DNA of 64,000 bases from Larix kaempferi (taxonomy: Eukaryota; Streptophyta; Pinopsida; Pinales; Pinaceae), in contig BSBM01000092.1 of NCBI GenBank assembly GCA_027924585.1, forward strand, positions 7,806,001 through 7,870,000, given 5' to 3'. This document shows positions 48,557-59,074 of this stretch, in pieces. The position numbers and the translations under genes are program-made. How positions within the stretch are numbered: the first letter of the stretch is position 1; each line of letters opens with the position of its first letter. A model generated the notes under the pieces. The model was not told the DNA's origin and searched no databases. It saw only the letters and a list, made by a program, of their open reading frames with translations.

Positions 48557-49306
48557 CTAAGCAGCTTCCGTCCACTTAAACTCCCCTTTCTTCATGCACT
48601 CTATCAATGGTGCATAAATCCGACTAAATCCCTTGATGAACTTCCTGTAGAAACTGGCAAGTCCATGGAAACTTTGCACTCTAGTCGCACTTGTCGGTTC
48701 CAGCCAATCCAATATTGCCTTCACCTTTTCTAGGTCCATCACCAACCCTTTACCCGAGATTACAAATCCCAAGTACACTAGTTCTTCCTTCATGAAGAAG
48801 CATTTCTGAAGGTTCACCATCAGCTTCTCTTCCTACAGGTTTCACAATATCGGTTGTTGAATGTGCTCCAAATGCTCTGTCTTGGTTTGACTTAAAATCA
48901 GAATGTCGTATAGGTAGACTATGCCAAACTTTCCCGAGAATGGTTTCACTACCTCGTTCATCAATCGCATGAATGTAATGGGTGCATTAGTCAGTCCGAG
49001 TGGCATGACTAACCATTCATACAGTCCTTCCTTTGTCTTAAAGGTTGTTTTCCATTCATCTCCTTCTCTAACCCGAATTTGGTGATAACCGCTCTTCATG
49101 TCTATCTTCGTGAAGTACTTTGCTCCACTCAAGCAATCCATCAAGTTGTCCATTCTCGGCAATGGAAACCAATACTTGATCATGATCTTGTTGATAGCTC
49201 TGGAGACTATACACATCCTCCATTCTCCACCCTTCTTCGACGCTAATACTGCTGGTACTGAGAACGGACTCAAAATTTCTTTGATCAATCCTCTATCCAA
49301 CAACAC
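48557..49306 (-). pseudogene. Gypsy reverse transcriptase, active site mutated
   Basis: Two pieces in one frame (49306-48842 and 48820-48557) cover the fingers/palm and thumb/connection. Motifs: [46 protein letters not shown]. The catalytic box reads VYLYDILI where VYLDDILI is expected, so the first catalytic Asp of the YxDD box is Tyr. Stops follow in the HIQ...VNLQKC hinge. The protein would be inactive even without the stops. Confidence 0.9.
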
Positions 49307-49349
49307 CTGGACCTATCGATTGAGTTCCTGACCCTCTATCGGAATCATT

Positions 49350-50051
49350 CTATGTGGTGCCTTGTTTGGAAAACTCGATCCTGGAATCAAGTCGATCTGA
49401 TGGGATATTCTTCTTGTCGATGGCAATCCCGTTGACTACTATGTTCCTGAACTTGTCGAGCATCTTTTCGACTTCGACCAAAATCCTCTCCATTGTCAAC
49501 CTCTCGACAAATGGTCCCTTCAGAATGATGGAGAAACATTCTGACTGCTTTTTCTCCTCTGCAAGGAACTCCTTCGCTAAGCACATCAATACTCTCTTCT
49601 CCCAATAGTTAGTTTCGCTCTGCTTACAGTTGGCTTGCTCCTCTTGCTTCGGCTTCAAAGTCCTCCGCGTGTCGTTTTTTCACATTGTGACTGTGTTGGC
49701 TCGACCATAATAGATCATCTTCCGATCATATTTCCATGGTCTTCCTAACAACAGATGGCATGCGTCTATTGGGATTACGTCACGTAGTACACTATCTTCA
49801 AGCTTCCCGACCTTGAAGTTAATCAGGAACTGTCTGGCCACCTTCACATGGTGTCCCTTCTACAACAATGAGATCTTGTATGGGTGTGGGTGTTCCCGAC
49901 ACTTCAATCTTGCTTTGTCAATGACCTCCGTCGATACAAGATTCCCCGTACTGCCACCATCAACTATGGTCTTGCAATACCAGTCGTCAATCCACTCTGG
50001 TCCGAAAGATAACCTTTCGCTGTGGTGGCTCTTTCTCTTCACGTCGATCAT
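49350..50051 (-). pseudogene. Gypsy protease and linker
   Basis: The aspartic protease has KTIVDGGSTGNLVS (about residues 27-40 of the 50051-49860 frame). DGG replacing the usual DSG is a variant seen in many plant gypsy elements. It is followed by HLLLGRPWKYDRKM around 49720-49770. A Cys/Lys/Glu-rich linker (49658-49350) leads towards RT. Stops separate the pieces. Confidence 0.8.
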
Positions 50052-50199
50052 CCTGAACCAACATCCTTCTAGTCGTCATGGCGCTACTCTTTCTTTTCCC
50101 ACCTTCATTGTTGTCGTATGTCGACTCCTCTCTCTCGTCGACTTTCTCATCTCTTCGACATTTGGGTTTGAACTCCTCTGTAGCATGTAGATTCTCTGG

Positions 50200-50241
50200 G
50201 CATTCATATGCCTTGTGTTCGACTCCTCGACACTTGTAACA
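50200..50241 (-). pseudogene. Gypsy gag zinc knuckle
   Basis: A 14-codon CX2CX4HX4C motif (CYKC ... H ... C) between gag and protease, the nucleocapsid RNA-binding element. Confidence 0.85.
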
Positions 50242-50354
50242 TATTATGGCTAGTCTGTCAACTCCCTTTCTGTCAGATGGACCACTTCAACCATATGCAC
50301 CTCGACCGCGGTTTTCTCTACCATCGTATCGGTTTTCTTGTGTTTTCTCCCTAA

Positions 50355-51290
50355 TCAATGTCCCTTCCGCACGGCGGTTTTCTTTGACAGATTCCCTCCT
50401 GGTTCCACTACTTTGGTCTTTCGCGGAACAGTATTCGCACCCCAACCAGTCATCCTGCCTCTATTTGATGCGGACTTCCTCGACGGTTTCTCCTCTACCT
50501 TCAAAGCTAGTTGATAGGCATTATCGACTGCTCTAAACCTTGACAAGCTCAACTCGTCCTGTATGGCATATTTCATGTCGTTCACATATCTAGCGACAAA
50601 TTCTTCTCCTTCGTCGGTTTTCCCCAACCTAATCGACAGTCTGTAGAACTCTTTCATGTACTCCTTCATGGTCATCTCTTTTTGTCGGAAGTTTTACAAC
50701 TTTCGGAACAAGGAAATCGCATAGTCACCCAGCAAGAACTTCCCTTTCATCTTAGCGACCATCCTGTCCCAAGACTTGATTTTCTCCTTTCCTTTATTGA
50801 CTCTGTCAGGTTGTACATTGTCCCACCACAATGAGGCGTGACCCTTCAACCTCAGACATGCAATCTTAACCCGCCTAGGATCCTCGATCTGCTCTATGTT
50901 GAAGTATTTCTCCATCTCTCTGAACCAGTCGATCAAGTCTTCTGGATCCAGACTTCCTAAGTAAGTACGCACATTTATATTTGTTCGACCTCTCATCTCT
51001 GTCAAAAGCTTGATGAGTTTGTCTTCTAGTTCCTCGATGACCTCTTCCTATGTTTCCACTTCTTCAACCTCCTCGTCGCTGTGGTCTAACGCATCAGGAA
51101 TTCATCCACGTCTTTGGCTTTCTTTGATCGCTGTGACTTCACTAGTCAAACTCCGCATTGTTCTCATGCATTCGTCGAACATTTCACAATCAGCTGTGAC
51201 TGCTGCGCCACGTGCTCTTCGTCCTACTCCTCGGACATTAATGCCTCTGTGAGCCATTTTCAACCTCAGTTGAAACTCCCACTCGTCCAA
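50355..51290 (-). pseudogene. Gypsy gag
   Basis: Collinear same-frame pieces (51290-51102, 51005-50694 and 50675-50355). They show the plant retrotransposon gag pattern: YLGSLDPEDLIDWFREMEKYF, then LKGHASLWWDN, then a MTMKEYMKEFYRLS segment. The natural start is probably the Met of MAHRGINVRG near 51257. Stops break it in at least two places. Confidence 0.88.
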
Positions 51291-51381
51291 TCACAACCGG
51301 AATTCCATAAGTCGTTCACAACTCTACCCAACCATAGCTGTTGTTCAACACACTTGCATATTGGATTCACAAATAATGCCA

Positions 51382-51540
51382 ATACCACTTGACGCAAGGC
51401 AAGTTGGTATCACCGCCTTTCTGCTCATAGGATTCTCTTCCTACTCTGATACCACTTGACACAAGGCAAGTTGGTATCAATGCCTCTCTGCTCACAGGAT
51501 TCTCTTTCCGCTCTGATACCACTTGACACAAGGTCACCCA
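51382..51540 (-). repeat. 67-bp tandem repeat spanning the gypsy primer site and LTR end
   Basis: The plus-strand word ATACCACTTGAC recurs at 51382, 51449 and 51516, exactly 67 bp apart. Each copy contains the complement of the tRNA-Met primer site (GATACCA) and the terminal LTR bases. The outermost copy (51508-51521) is the true primer site beside the LTR remnant. Confidence 0.9.
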
Positions 51541-52168
51541 GCTCAAGGAAGCAAATGAAATCAAGAATGCTTTAGTTGTCTTAATTCAGGAGAAAGATCA
51601 ATCTTCTAATGAAGAACTTTCTAAAGAGATTGAAAGAATTTGTGGCCATCCAGAGGCCAAAGAAGAATCCCCTGAAAGATCTCCTTCCCCACAGTCTCAA
51701 AGTGTCAGTCTGTTAGGAGCAGTGTCTGGTACCAAGTTATTCATTACCTTACAATTCTGTCTAGAAGAGTTTAAATCCTATCCAATACAATGCTTAATAG
51801 ATTCTGGATGTCAATTTAACCTAGCCAGAGGTAATGCTATTCCTTCTTTTTATTGGGAAAAGACCAAAGAGTTTGGTTTTGCAATCCAAGGAACTCCTGT
51901 ATATTTAACCGGTAAAATAAAATATTTTCCCGTTGTTTTGTCAAATGTAAAAAGCTCACTGTCTTTGTATAGATTGGATGCAGTCCGTGAGGATTGTGTT
52001 TTAGGTTCTGAATTTTTGTCAAGAGTCAGTCCATTCTCAGTTGATACCCAGAAAATGCTATTCTCTTGTACAGTTAATGGTCAGTCTGTTACTTTGCCTT
52101 TAAGTCATAAGTTTGTACAAAGATGTAAGCCCTTGAGTCAAAGTCCTCCCGAACAGCCCAAAAGTTGA
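51541..52168 (+). pseudogene. Caulimovirid protease region, copy A
   Basis: An open frame from the junction to a TGA at 52166-52168, where copy B has TCA. A Glu/Ser-rich linker is followed by a retropepsin-like domain with IDSGCQFNLA as the active site and a later VLGSEFLS motif. It is part of the polyprotein between coat protein and RT; the natural upstream part is at the other end of the permuted genome. Confidence 0.85.
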
Positions 52169-53686
52169 TTGAATAAGATGGAAAGATGTATCTCATTTGC
52201 AGAGGTACATAGTGAGAAATTTCTGGCAGGGATCACTGAGAAGATTAAAAAAGATTGTTGTTTCGAAATCCCAAATTCTTTCTGGACCAGAGAGAAATAC
52301 TTTGTTTCTCTACCATTTGATCCATTGCCTGATAAGGCAAGCTTACTACAAAAGATTACAAGTTGCTCTATCTTTAGTAAGTTTGATTTGAAATCAGGGT
52401 TCTACCAAATTGGGATAGAGGCTAAGGATAGATATAAAACTACATTTGTAGTTCCCCATGGTCAGTATCAGTGGAAGGTCCTCCCTTTTGGCATTAATAA
52501 TGCACCATCAGAGTTTCAAAAAAGAATGGAGGATATATTTAGAGATATTCCATGGATGGCAGTGTTTATAGATGACATTTTTATCTGTTCAAAAAATTTA
52601 CAGGAACATCTAAAACATTTGTAGCAGTTTTATGATCTTGTGCTTAAACATGGTTTAGTTCTGTCTGAGTCAAAGATGGAAATTGACAGAACTGATATTG
52701 AGTTTTTGGGTTTGCATATCAAAGCTGGTCAGGTAGTATTGCAGCAACATGTATTGAATTCTTTTGAATACTTTCCTGATAAGATTTTAGAGAAAACCCA
52801 ACTTCAGAGGTTTCTAGGTTGTTTAAATTATATTAGACTATTCTGTCATGGACAAGCTGCTGATATCCATTGTTTGCAGCAAAGATTGAAAAAGAAACCC
52901 ATTCCTTGGTCTGATGAAATGACTCTAGCCGTCCAGAAGATCAAAGCTAGAGTGAAACAGCTACCAGCTCTCAGTCTTCCACAGGGAGTTGGAAAATTGA
53001 TTATTGAAACAGATGCATCAAATACCACATGGGGTGGTGTTTTGTTAGAAGAAAGAGATGGGCAAGAATTTATCTGTGGGTATGCATATGGATCTTTTAA
53101 AAATGCAGAATTAAATTATCCCAGCAGTCACAAGGAGATTTTGGCTGTGAAGAAAACTGTCAATCATTTTATTTTGTATCTGAAACCTGTCAGGTTCACC
53201 ATAAGAACTGATCTGAAAATCATGCCAGGAATATTCAAGAATGAGAATCTCATGGCTGAAAATAGTAGCCGAATCTTGAAGTGGTTTATTTGGTTAAGCA
53301 ATTTTGATTATGATATTGTTTATAAACCAGGCTATCTCAATTGTCTTGCTGATATGCTTACACGCGAAATTGTGCAGACTGAAGTTCCAAGTCTAAACAT
53401 GTTTTCAGCAGGAGCAGGATCAAGTTCTAGAGATAAGGGTAAAGCGCCAATGACTGAAGAAGAGATGCAAGCACCAAAAGAAGCATTATTTTTGAAGCCC
53501 TGGGATAAAAATATCTCACTTGATGAGCGCAAGGAATTGTTGGATTATGCAGATCGCCATCAAGCCGAAAAGTACCTCAGCTTGACTATAATCAAAGAAT
53601 TCAGGCCAGCCCTTGAAAGTTGTAGATATTGGAGCGCTAGGAAAAGAAAGCTTTCAATGGCTTTCGGAATGCAGAAGCAAAGCTGA
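52169..53686 (+). pseudogene. Caulimovirid RT-RNase H, copy A, with internal deletion
   Basis: Continues the protease frame. RT motifs: FSKFDLKSGFYQI, LPFGINNAPSEFQ and FIDDI at the active site. RNase H: ETDASNTTWGGVL, HKEILAV and LADMLTRE. A TAG at 52622-52624 interrupts the thumb. The N-terminal RT segment of 79 codons present in copy B is missing here, cut between two copies of ATCCATTGC (52320-52328). After RNase H a tail continues to a TGA at 53684-53686, where a frame change to the next ORF occurs. Confidence 0.9.
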
Positions 53687-54438
53687 GATTATGTAAAGAA
53701 ATCTGGGTTGACAGTAATGAAGAGAAAGAAGGGATTGTTTGGTATGTAGATCTGGGTGAAGGTAATTTAACTTGGACTACCTACAATTTAATTTTGCAAT
53801 TCTATAGAGAGAAGACCTTAGTAGTAATCTGCGCCGACCCAGGTAATATGAGAAACAAGAAGTGGTCTGGGTGGACGGAAGTCTTCCTAGATAAGTTTTG
53901 TCCGAGGAAAGATTGGCTCCAGAGGAGAGCTAATTTCATATTGCACCTTGAAGCTGACATGCAGGCCGCTGATCAGCACAATCAGTGGTTCAAGTTCAGG
54001 TTGCGACACCATGGTGGTCACTATACTCCGCTAGAACATGTCATGACTATTACCCAGAAATTCATCAAAAGAGACAGCAATGGTAATAGGATAGACACCA
54101 AAGTTCATCGCAGGACTTTGCCATTAAATTACAGAGTTGAATCTCTGTTTGCATCTGAACTCATCTTTGGCCCCAATGAAGCTCTGAAAGGTTCTGATGT
54201 TGAACAGTGCTTTGGAGAATTACTGTACCCTGATATGAACGAAGAATTTTCAGAAAATGAATATTGGCAGTATACAGAATCTCAGTCGTATAACTGGGAA
54301 GATGATATGGCAAAGCGTGAGCTGGAAGAGAACCTGTACAATAAAGGAGTGCTCGATTATGTATGCGGAGGTGTCCCTGGTGGAAGTGACAGTGATGGAA
54401 TCCAATGCATTTGCGTGTCCGGCTATGGAACCAACTGA
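53650..54438 (+). CDS. Unidentified viral C-terminal ORF downstream of RNase H
   Basis: An open stretch of about 260 codons in another frame than RNase H, overlapping its tail, ending TGA at 54436-54438. It starts with a segment rich in aromatic and charged residues (KEIW, IVWYVDLGEG) and goes on through KWSGWTEVFLDKF and NQWFKFRLRHHGGHY, ending in an acidic tail. No known domain is recognised. It may be the polyprotein C-terminus displaced by a frameshift near 53640, or a separate ORF. It does not resemble the viroplasmin/transactivator motif by eye. It is the longest lesion-free stretch in the pol half of copy A. Confidence 0.6.
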   Translation, partial: AFNGFRNAEAKLRLCKEIWVDSNEEKEGIVWYVDLGEGNLTWTTYNLILQFYREKTLVVICADPGNMRNKKWSGWTEVFLDKFCPRKDWLQRRANFILHLEADMQAADQHNQWFKFRLRHHGGHYTPLEHVMTITQKFIKRDSNGNRIDTKVHRRTLPLNYRVESLFASELIFGPNEALKGSDVEQCFGELLYPDMNEEFSENEYWQYTESQSYNWEDDMAKRELEENLYNKGVLDYVCGGVPGGSDSDGIQCICVSGYGTN

Positions 54439-54439
54439 A

Positions 54440-54685
54440 AGATGCTCAGCACGGAAATGAAGCCAAATGGTCCGAAATGCATGTGAAAGAATCTTGTACA
54501 TATTTTCTTTTGTAAGGAAGTCGTACTGGGCCTTCCAGTTGTAATATTCTGTCAGCCATGTTTTATCCGATTGATTGCTTTTAATCTCGGGATGCTTTTC
54601 CCCGAAGAATTGTAATAATGACTGATGATGGTGGTCCCTTGTGTCGGCCACATAGAATCTACTTCTGTTAGTGGTATTCATTCAG
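54440..54685 (-). pseudogene. Protein-like segment on the minus strand within copy A
   Basis: The minus-strand frame from Met at 54681 reads about 80 residues of well-formed protein composition (FYVADTRDHHHQ, FFGEKHPEIK, TEYYNWKAQYDFL), ending where the plus-strand ORF stops. The plus strand of this interval is not coding. Caulimovirids code on one strand, so the likely explanation is a local inversion of part of the C-terminal region. The product is unrecognised. Confidence 0.4.
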
Positions 54686-54840
54686 TCAGTGTCGTAGTAC
54701 CGGGTCCCCGTATGGCCGAGCCTCGGAGGGATGAGATAAACATGGTGTGGTCCCACCATGTCCCCGGGAATCTTGCTTTTGAACCGGCTGGTGTATGTTT
54801 TGAGTTACCGGTTCACCGTCTTAAGGGTTATAAATAAGAG
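54686..54840 (+). promoter_or_regulatory. Candidate pregenomic promoter of the virus
   Basis: A TATAAATA box at 54829-54836 lies about 0.43 kb before the primer site, where the pregenomic RNA of this family should start. Upstream is an inverted repeat, CATGGTG ... CACCATG (54741-54760), and an ACCGG ... CCGGT pair near 54783-54812. No plant enhancer motif was assigned with confidence. Confidence 0.6.
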
Positions 54841-55592
54841 GCTTAAGGTTCATTTCATTCATACGAAAGTCTCAAGTCGCATGAGCAAGTAGTCCTCTCT
54901 GCAAGTAGGAGTCGCATGAGCAAGTAGTCCGCTCTGCAAGTGTCTAGGTTGTGTGAGAGCTGAAGTAAGTATGCTTTGCGGGTTTCCCATTGTGGTATAA
55001 CATCGCATCAGAAAGCTGAGACTCGCTCTGTAAATTCGAGTATGTTGTAAGGGTGTGCTAGTGAGCATATCTCGGGACTCCCAGGAGCCTGTGAGTAGCT
55101 TCATGCCTTCGGGAAGTTGCGAAAACTAAAAGGACCCAAGACATTGTGTTCAGGCACAAGTCAAAGAAAGTGGTGACGAACTTCGCAATCCGAGGTCGAT
55201 CCACTCAGAGTCTGTAAAAGTCTGTAATAAAGATTGAAGAATTAATGAAGATGGAGATCCTGGTGTAGTTGGTATCAGAGCCAGTGACTGTTCAGTTCCA
55301 GTTTGTTGTTTCTTGCGAGTATTCTGGTAATATCTAAAGCTTCTGATCTTTGTATGAACGCTATTCTGCCGCAATATCATCTCTATGCTAAAATTTATGG
55401 TTGATCTATTTTATCAAACACTCTAGAGAACAAAAGTATCCAGTAGATGGTGGAAATGACCGTTGAGGAAATTGTAGGAATCCTTAAGGTGTAAGCATAG
55501 TTCGGAAGTCTGTAGCAGTAAGGCCCGTTGGAGAAGGGGAGTAAGTCTACAAAGTTTCCCGAAGCGTAGAAGTCATCCCTCACCTTTTACAA
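54841..55592 (+). other. Viral leader, copy A
   Basis: An untranslated leader of about 750 nt before the movement protein ATG. It contains a 35-bp direct repeat (54876-54910 and 54911-54945, starting GTCGCATGAGCAAGTAGTC), several short ATGs and the primer site. Long structured leaders with short ORFs are typical of this family and support ribosome shunting; structure was not computed. Confidence 0.7.
55270..55283 (+). other. tRNA-Met primer-binding site, copy A
   Basis: TGGTATCAGAGCCA, the perfect complement of the 3' end of plant initiator tRNA-Met used by Caulimoviridae to prime minus-strand DNA synthesis. By convention it defines position 1 of the viral genome. Confidence 0.95.
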
Positions 55593-56930
55593 ATGGATCC
55601 CACAATGGATGTTGTTCCGCTGAAAAAATTAGAGTGTGAATCAGCCAATGACACAGAAGTTTCTTTAGCAGAACGTAGAAGTTAATCATTTAACCCCTCC
55701 ACCTCTGGAGAGGATGCTTCATACATCACAATCAATGACCAAAATCCCAGTGAGAACTGGCAGTTACCACAGATTCTCCCTCGAGATGTTTACAGGCTTA
55801 AATGGTGGAATTTAACTTCAGTCACCCAAATAAAAGAGTCAAGCATAGATGTAGCGTTCACTGATAACCAAGAACCCATCCATATCTCTCTGCTTGATAA
55901 AGACCAAATAGATTGGGCTAAGAAACATAATTTTAAATATGCACATTTTGGTGCTGTAAAGCTTGGTCTCGGTCCATTAGTACGCCCTTGTCTTGTAGTT
56001 TCTTCTTTATGATGTGTTGTAGATACTCGACATCATAAGTTTTCTGATGCTGTAATAGGTGGTTTCACTGCACCATTGCATGATGGTACCGCATTTGGAA
56101 CCATATATACTAAGTTTTATGTTAGTTTAGATGATCCACATATTTATAATATCCTTAAAGCATATATCCTGCCAAGAGGCTTTGACATGGAGAATGGCTC
56201 CCGTATAATCCAGTTGAAAGGTGGTGTCTATGTGCGTTTTGGCAACGACACTCTTCCCCAGTTAAGGTCCCATGTCCATTAGAGCTCTGCAGACTGCAGC
56301 GTGGTGGAACAGCCAAATTCCAAATCCAAAAATGCGACCCCAATAACATTTAACTAGACGGGTATCCAATATCATCAATCTTGGGAAATGAAGTACACTG
56401 AGTTGAGACATCAAGAAAGGGTAGCAGCTACAATGAATCCAAACCCCTTGTCTATGATGAAGCTACAAGTTCTTTTAGATCACCCCAAGAAGAGCCTATT
56501 CCTAGATTTGGTCCCCCTTTGATCAGATCTTCTTCCATGTCATCATATCAAAATGCTAAGCGTCAAGCTATATCGGATCAAGTTGGTAAAAAATATCTAG
56601 TTGAGTCTTCTTCTTCTGTACATAATCCTGCTGAGTCTTTTTCAGGTCTTTCTAAATATGAACATGGAGGTTAGCATGCAGATTGCCCTGCATGTAGAAA
56701 AATAAAAACAAAATTAATGCAAAAAGAAAAACAAAAAACTTTGCATGAGTTTCCTAGTTTAGGAATGTTTTCTGCCCTTCCTAGATCTGGTGCCTCAGCT
56801 GAAAAGACAAACCCTCAGGGTCAAAATTCTTTCTATCCTGGAAGAAATCTTCCTGAGTCTACTTTCCGACAATACTCTCAAGATGGTACAACTCGAAGAG
56901 AGTTCTTGCCTTTCAAGTCTTGAGCCTCTG
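55593..56930 (+). pseudogene. Caulimovirid movement protein and linker, copy A
   Basis: Starts at ATG 55593 (MDPTMDV). The 30K-type core includes AHFGAVKLGLGPLVRP and SLDDPHIYNILKAYILP. Lesions: TAA at 55683-55685 where copy B encodes Gln; TGA near 56010 (Cys in B); TAG near 56279 (Gln in B); TAG near 56353 (Trp in B); and a 1-nt deletion near 56435 that moves the frame. A Ser-rich linker with a CPACRK motif follows (about 56690). It would move virus through plasmodesmata if intact; this copy cannot. Confidence 0.88.
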
Positions 56931-59074
56931 ACCAGTCTGTATCAGATGAAGGGAAATTAGCCAATTGGAGTAACTTGCAGCAAGTCCATACTGCTAGAAA
57001 TATAGACGATATGGCTAATGACATCCTTCTGCTCAAACATAGCTGTTCTGTCCAGAAAGAACAGTTAGAGAAGGTCATCACAAAGTTAGAACTTCTTGAT
57101 CATCTGCTGCATGATACTACTCAAATAGAAAGAGCCATAGCAGAAGCTTCTGATAAGCTTCAAAGGAGAATGGATGTCTTAGAAGATCTTACTAGTAAGA
57201 CACAGGAACTGAAAAAGAAAGAATATGTTGTTCCTGATCATGTGTTAAAACTTGCTAGGAAAGGTCATACAAAATCTGCTTCTCTGAGTCATTTCAATAG
57301 TATCCCAGATGATGAAAAGCCCGAATGGGACTTTGGAGAAAGTGATGCCATAAAACAAGATATTGAAGAGTGGATAGATTCATTCAAAGGTTACAGACTT
57401 GTACTTGATCCCAAGTACATAGGAGACTTGGACATGATGGTAGAATCATCCAACCAAAAAAGGACAGAAGCCCCGAGGATACATGAAGAGTTTGATACCC
57501 ACATGCCTGATGCACAAGCTGTGTTAGATCCTCCTCCAAAAGTTTTTAACTTTGGGATCAACTCTATGAATAATTTGATTTCTCAGATGCCAGAACAACC
57601 TGTTCTAAACATGAGGTGTCAATCTCGAGAAGAGATTAAAAATGCAATTCAATTATTAACACATTGGATACTGTATAAAAAGCAACAAGATCACAATCTT
57701 ACTGGCCAAATGATTGGTGCACAATTAATTGCTGGCTTATCAGGATTGGCATATGAGTGGTGGAGTTGGTTGCCACATGAGACTAGAAACGAACTGTTAT
57801 CTGCTAATGATGCAGATGAACAGATTCTCTCTGCCCTTGGTAGAGAATTTTATGGACCTGAAGATACTGAAGACTATGATCACCTTGCCTCTTTGTTTAT
57901 GTCTGCCCGTTTATGTGATCTTAGTAAAGCAGAAGAGTATTTCTGCTATATGCAAAAATTGATAATATCTTCAGGAAAATCAGGAAACCCCACCTATCTG
58001 AAGCACTATTTGAGAAGTTACCCTGGTCATGTTCCAGATGTTGTGGAACAAGCTCTCAAAGACAAAAAGATAGCGCTCAGATCCCTCTCTCTAGCACAGT
58101 TACTTAATCACATTTTAGAAACTTTGCAAGAGCACTGTCTAGATAAGAGAGTAAGTAAAGATTTTAAAAGGCATCAACAAATGTTTTCAGCATCTTTCTG
58201 CAAAGATGTTGCAAGAATGCCTGATTGGGGGTGTGGTGCTCACAACCGTGGTCACTTTGTCAAAGGAGGTTGCCACTGTGAAGGTAAGAAAAAGAAAAAG
58301 AAGTTTTATACTTCTGTATCAAGATATCATCCAGATCGCCCATACAAACATAAGTCCAAACATCACTACAAGAAAAAGTATTTCAAAAAGCCCTACAAAG
58401 CTAAAAGATTTGTTCAGCGCAGAAAGGAAAAAGGTAAAGGAGATGTTTGCTTTATTTGTGGGAAAACTGGACATTGGGCAAGCAAGTGCCCAGAAAGGAA
58501 ATTTCACCCCAGGTTAGCAGCTCTTTGTAAATCACTGGATCCAACCTGGTGGGATCTTTTTAAAGTTTCCAAATCAGCTCCCTCTCCTTCCGAAGAAGTT
58601 ATTTATTTGCCCGATTCTAGTTCTGAATCTTCTTCCTGTACAGAGTCCGAAGAAGATCCTCCTCAGATGGCTAAATGTGGTCAGTCTTCATCTTCCTGTT
58701 CCTCCCAGTCAGATTCTGACGATGAGCCACATTTAGGGGGGTGTGACCTACCTGAGTTTGATTTCAGTTTGTATATGTTTTCAAAGTCTATTTCTCCTTT
58801 CTAGATAGAAAAGAAGATTGCTTCAATTGATTTGCAATTATCTTCCATCCCTGTGTTTAGACATCATGAAAGAACAGAACTAAAGGAAGAAACGAAAGCA
58901 TTGCAAGCTCAGTTGCAAGCCTTGACGGCAGCAAAAGGAAAAGGAAAGGATAAAGATACGATTGAGTTCAATCCAGTAGAACTTTACCAAGACTATCCTA
59001 GTGGTCATGCAGATAAACAGGCTCACAGAGCAGACAAAGAGAAATTATTGAGAATGAAATTAAAGGAGAAATAG
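56930..59074 (+). pseudogene. Caulimovirid coat protein region, copy A
   Basis: A long frame with an Ile/Leu/Glu-rich coiled coil near the start (NDILLLKH ... KLELLDHLL), a capsid domain with LAYEWWSWLP, a very basic KKKKKKFY/KHKSKHHYKKKYFKKP tract and a CFICGKTGHWASKC zinc knuckle. An acidic Ser-rich tail follows. It is open from 56975 to a TAG at 58802-58804, where copy B has CAG. It then continues to a second TAG at 59072-59074 that copy B shares. The coiled coil may correspond to the virion-associated function of related viruses. Confidence 0.9.

Larger units (their letters stand above)
45603..51540 (-). mobile_element. Ty3-gypsy retrotransposon, decayed, 5' LTR missing
   Basis: A minus-strand element with order gag, zinc knuckle, protease, RT, RNase H, integrase and a C-terminal chromo-like region. 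The 3' LTR edge (ending GACCTTGCATCA on the minus strand) is at 45603. Only the last 17 bp of the 5' LTR remain (51524-51540), followed on the plus strand by viral DNA. Many stops and frame changes interrupt the coding region, and the RT active site is mutated. The short plus-strand ORFs across this interval are antisense shadows. Confidence 0.92.

Noticed and set aside
45803-51392. Many plus-strand ORFs across the gypsy element
   Set aside because: They are antisense to gag-pol; the minus strand carries the recognisable motifs.
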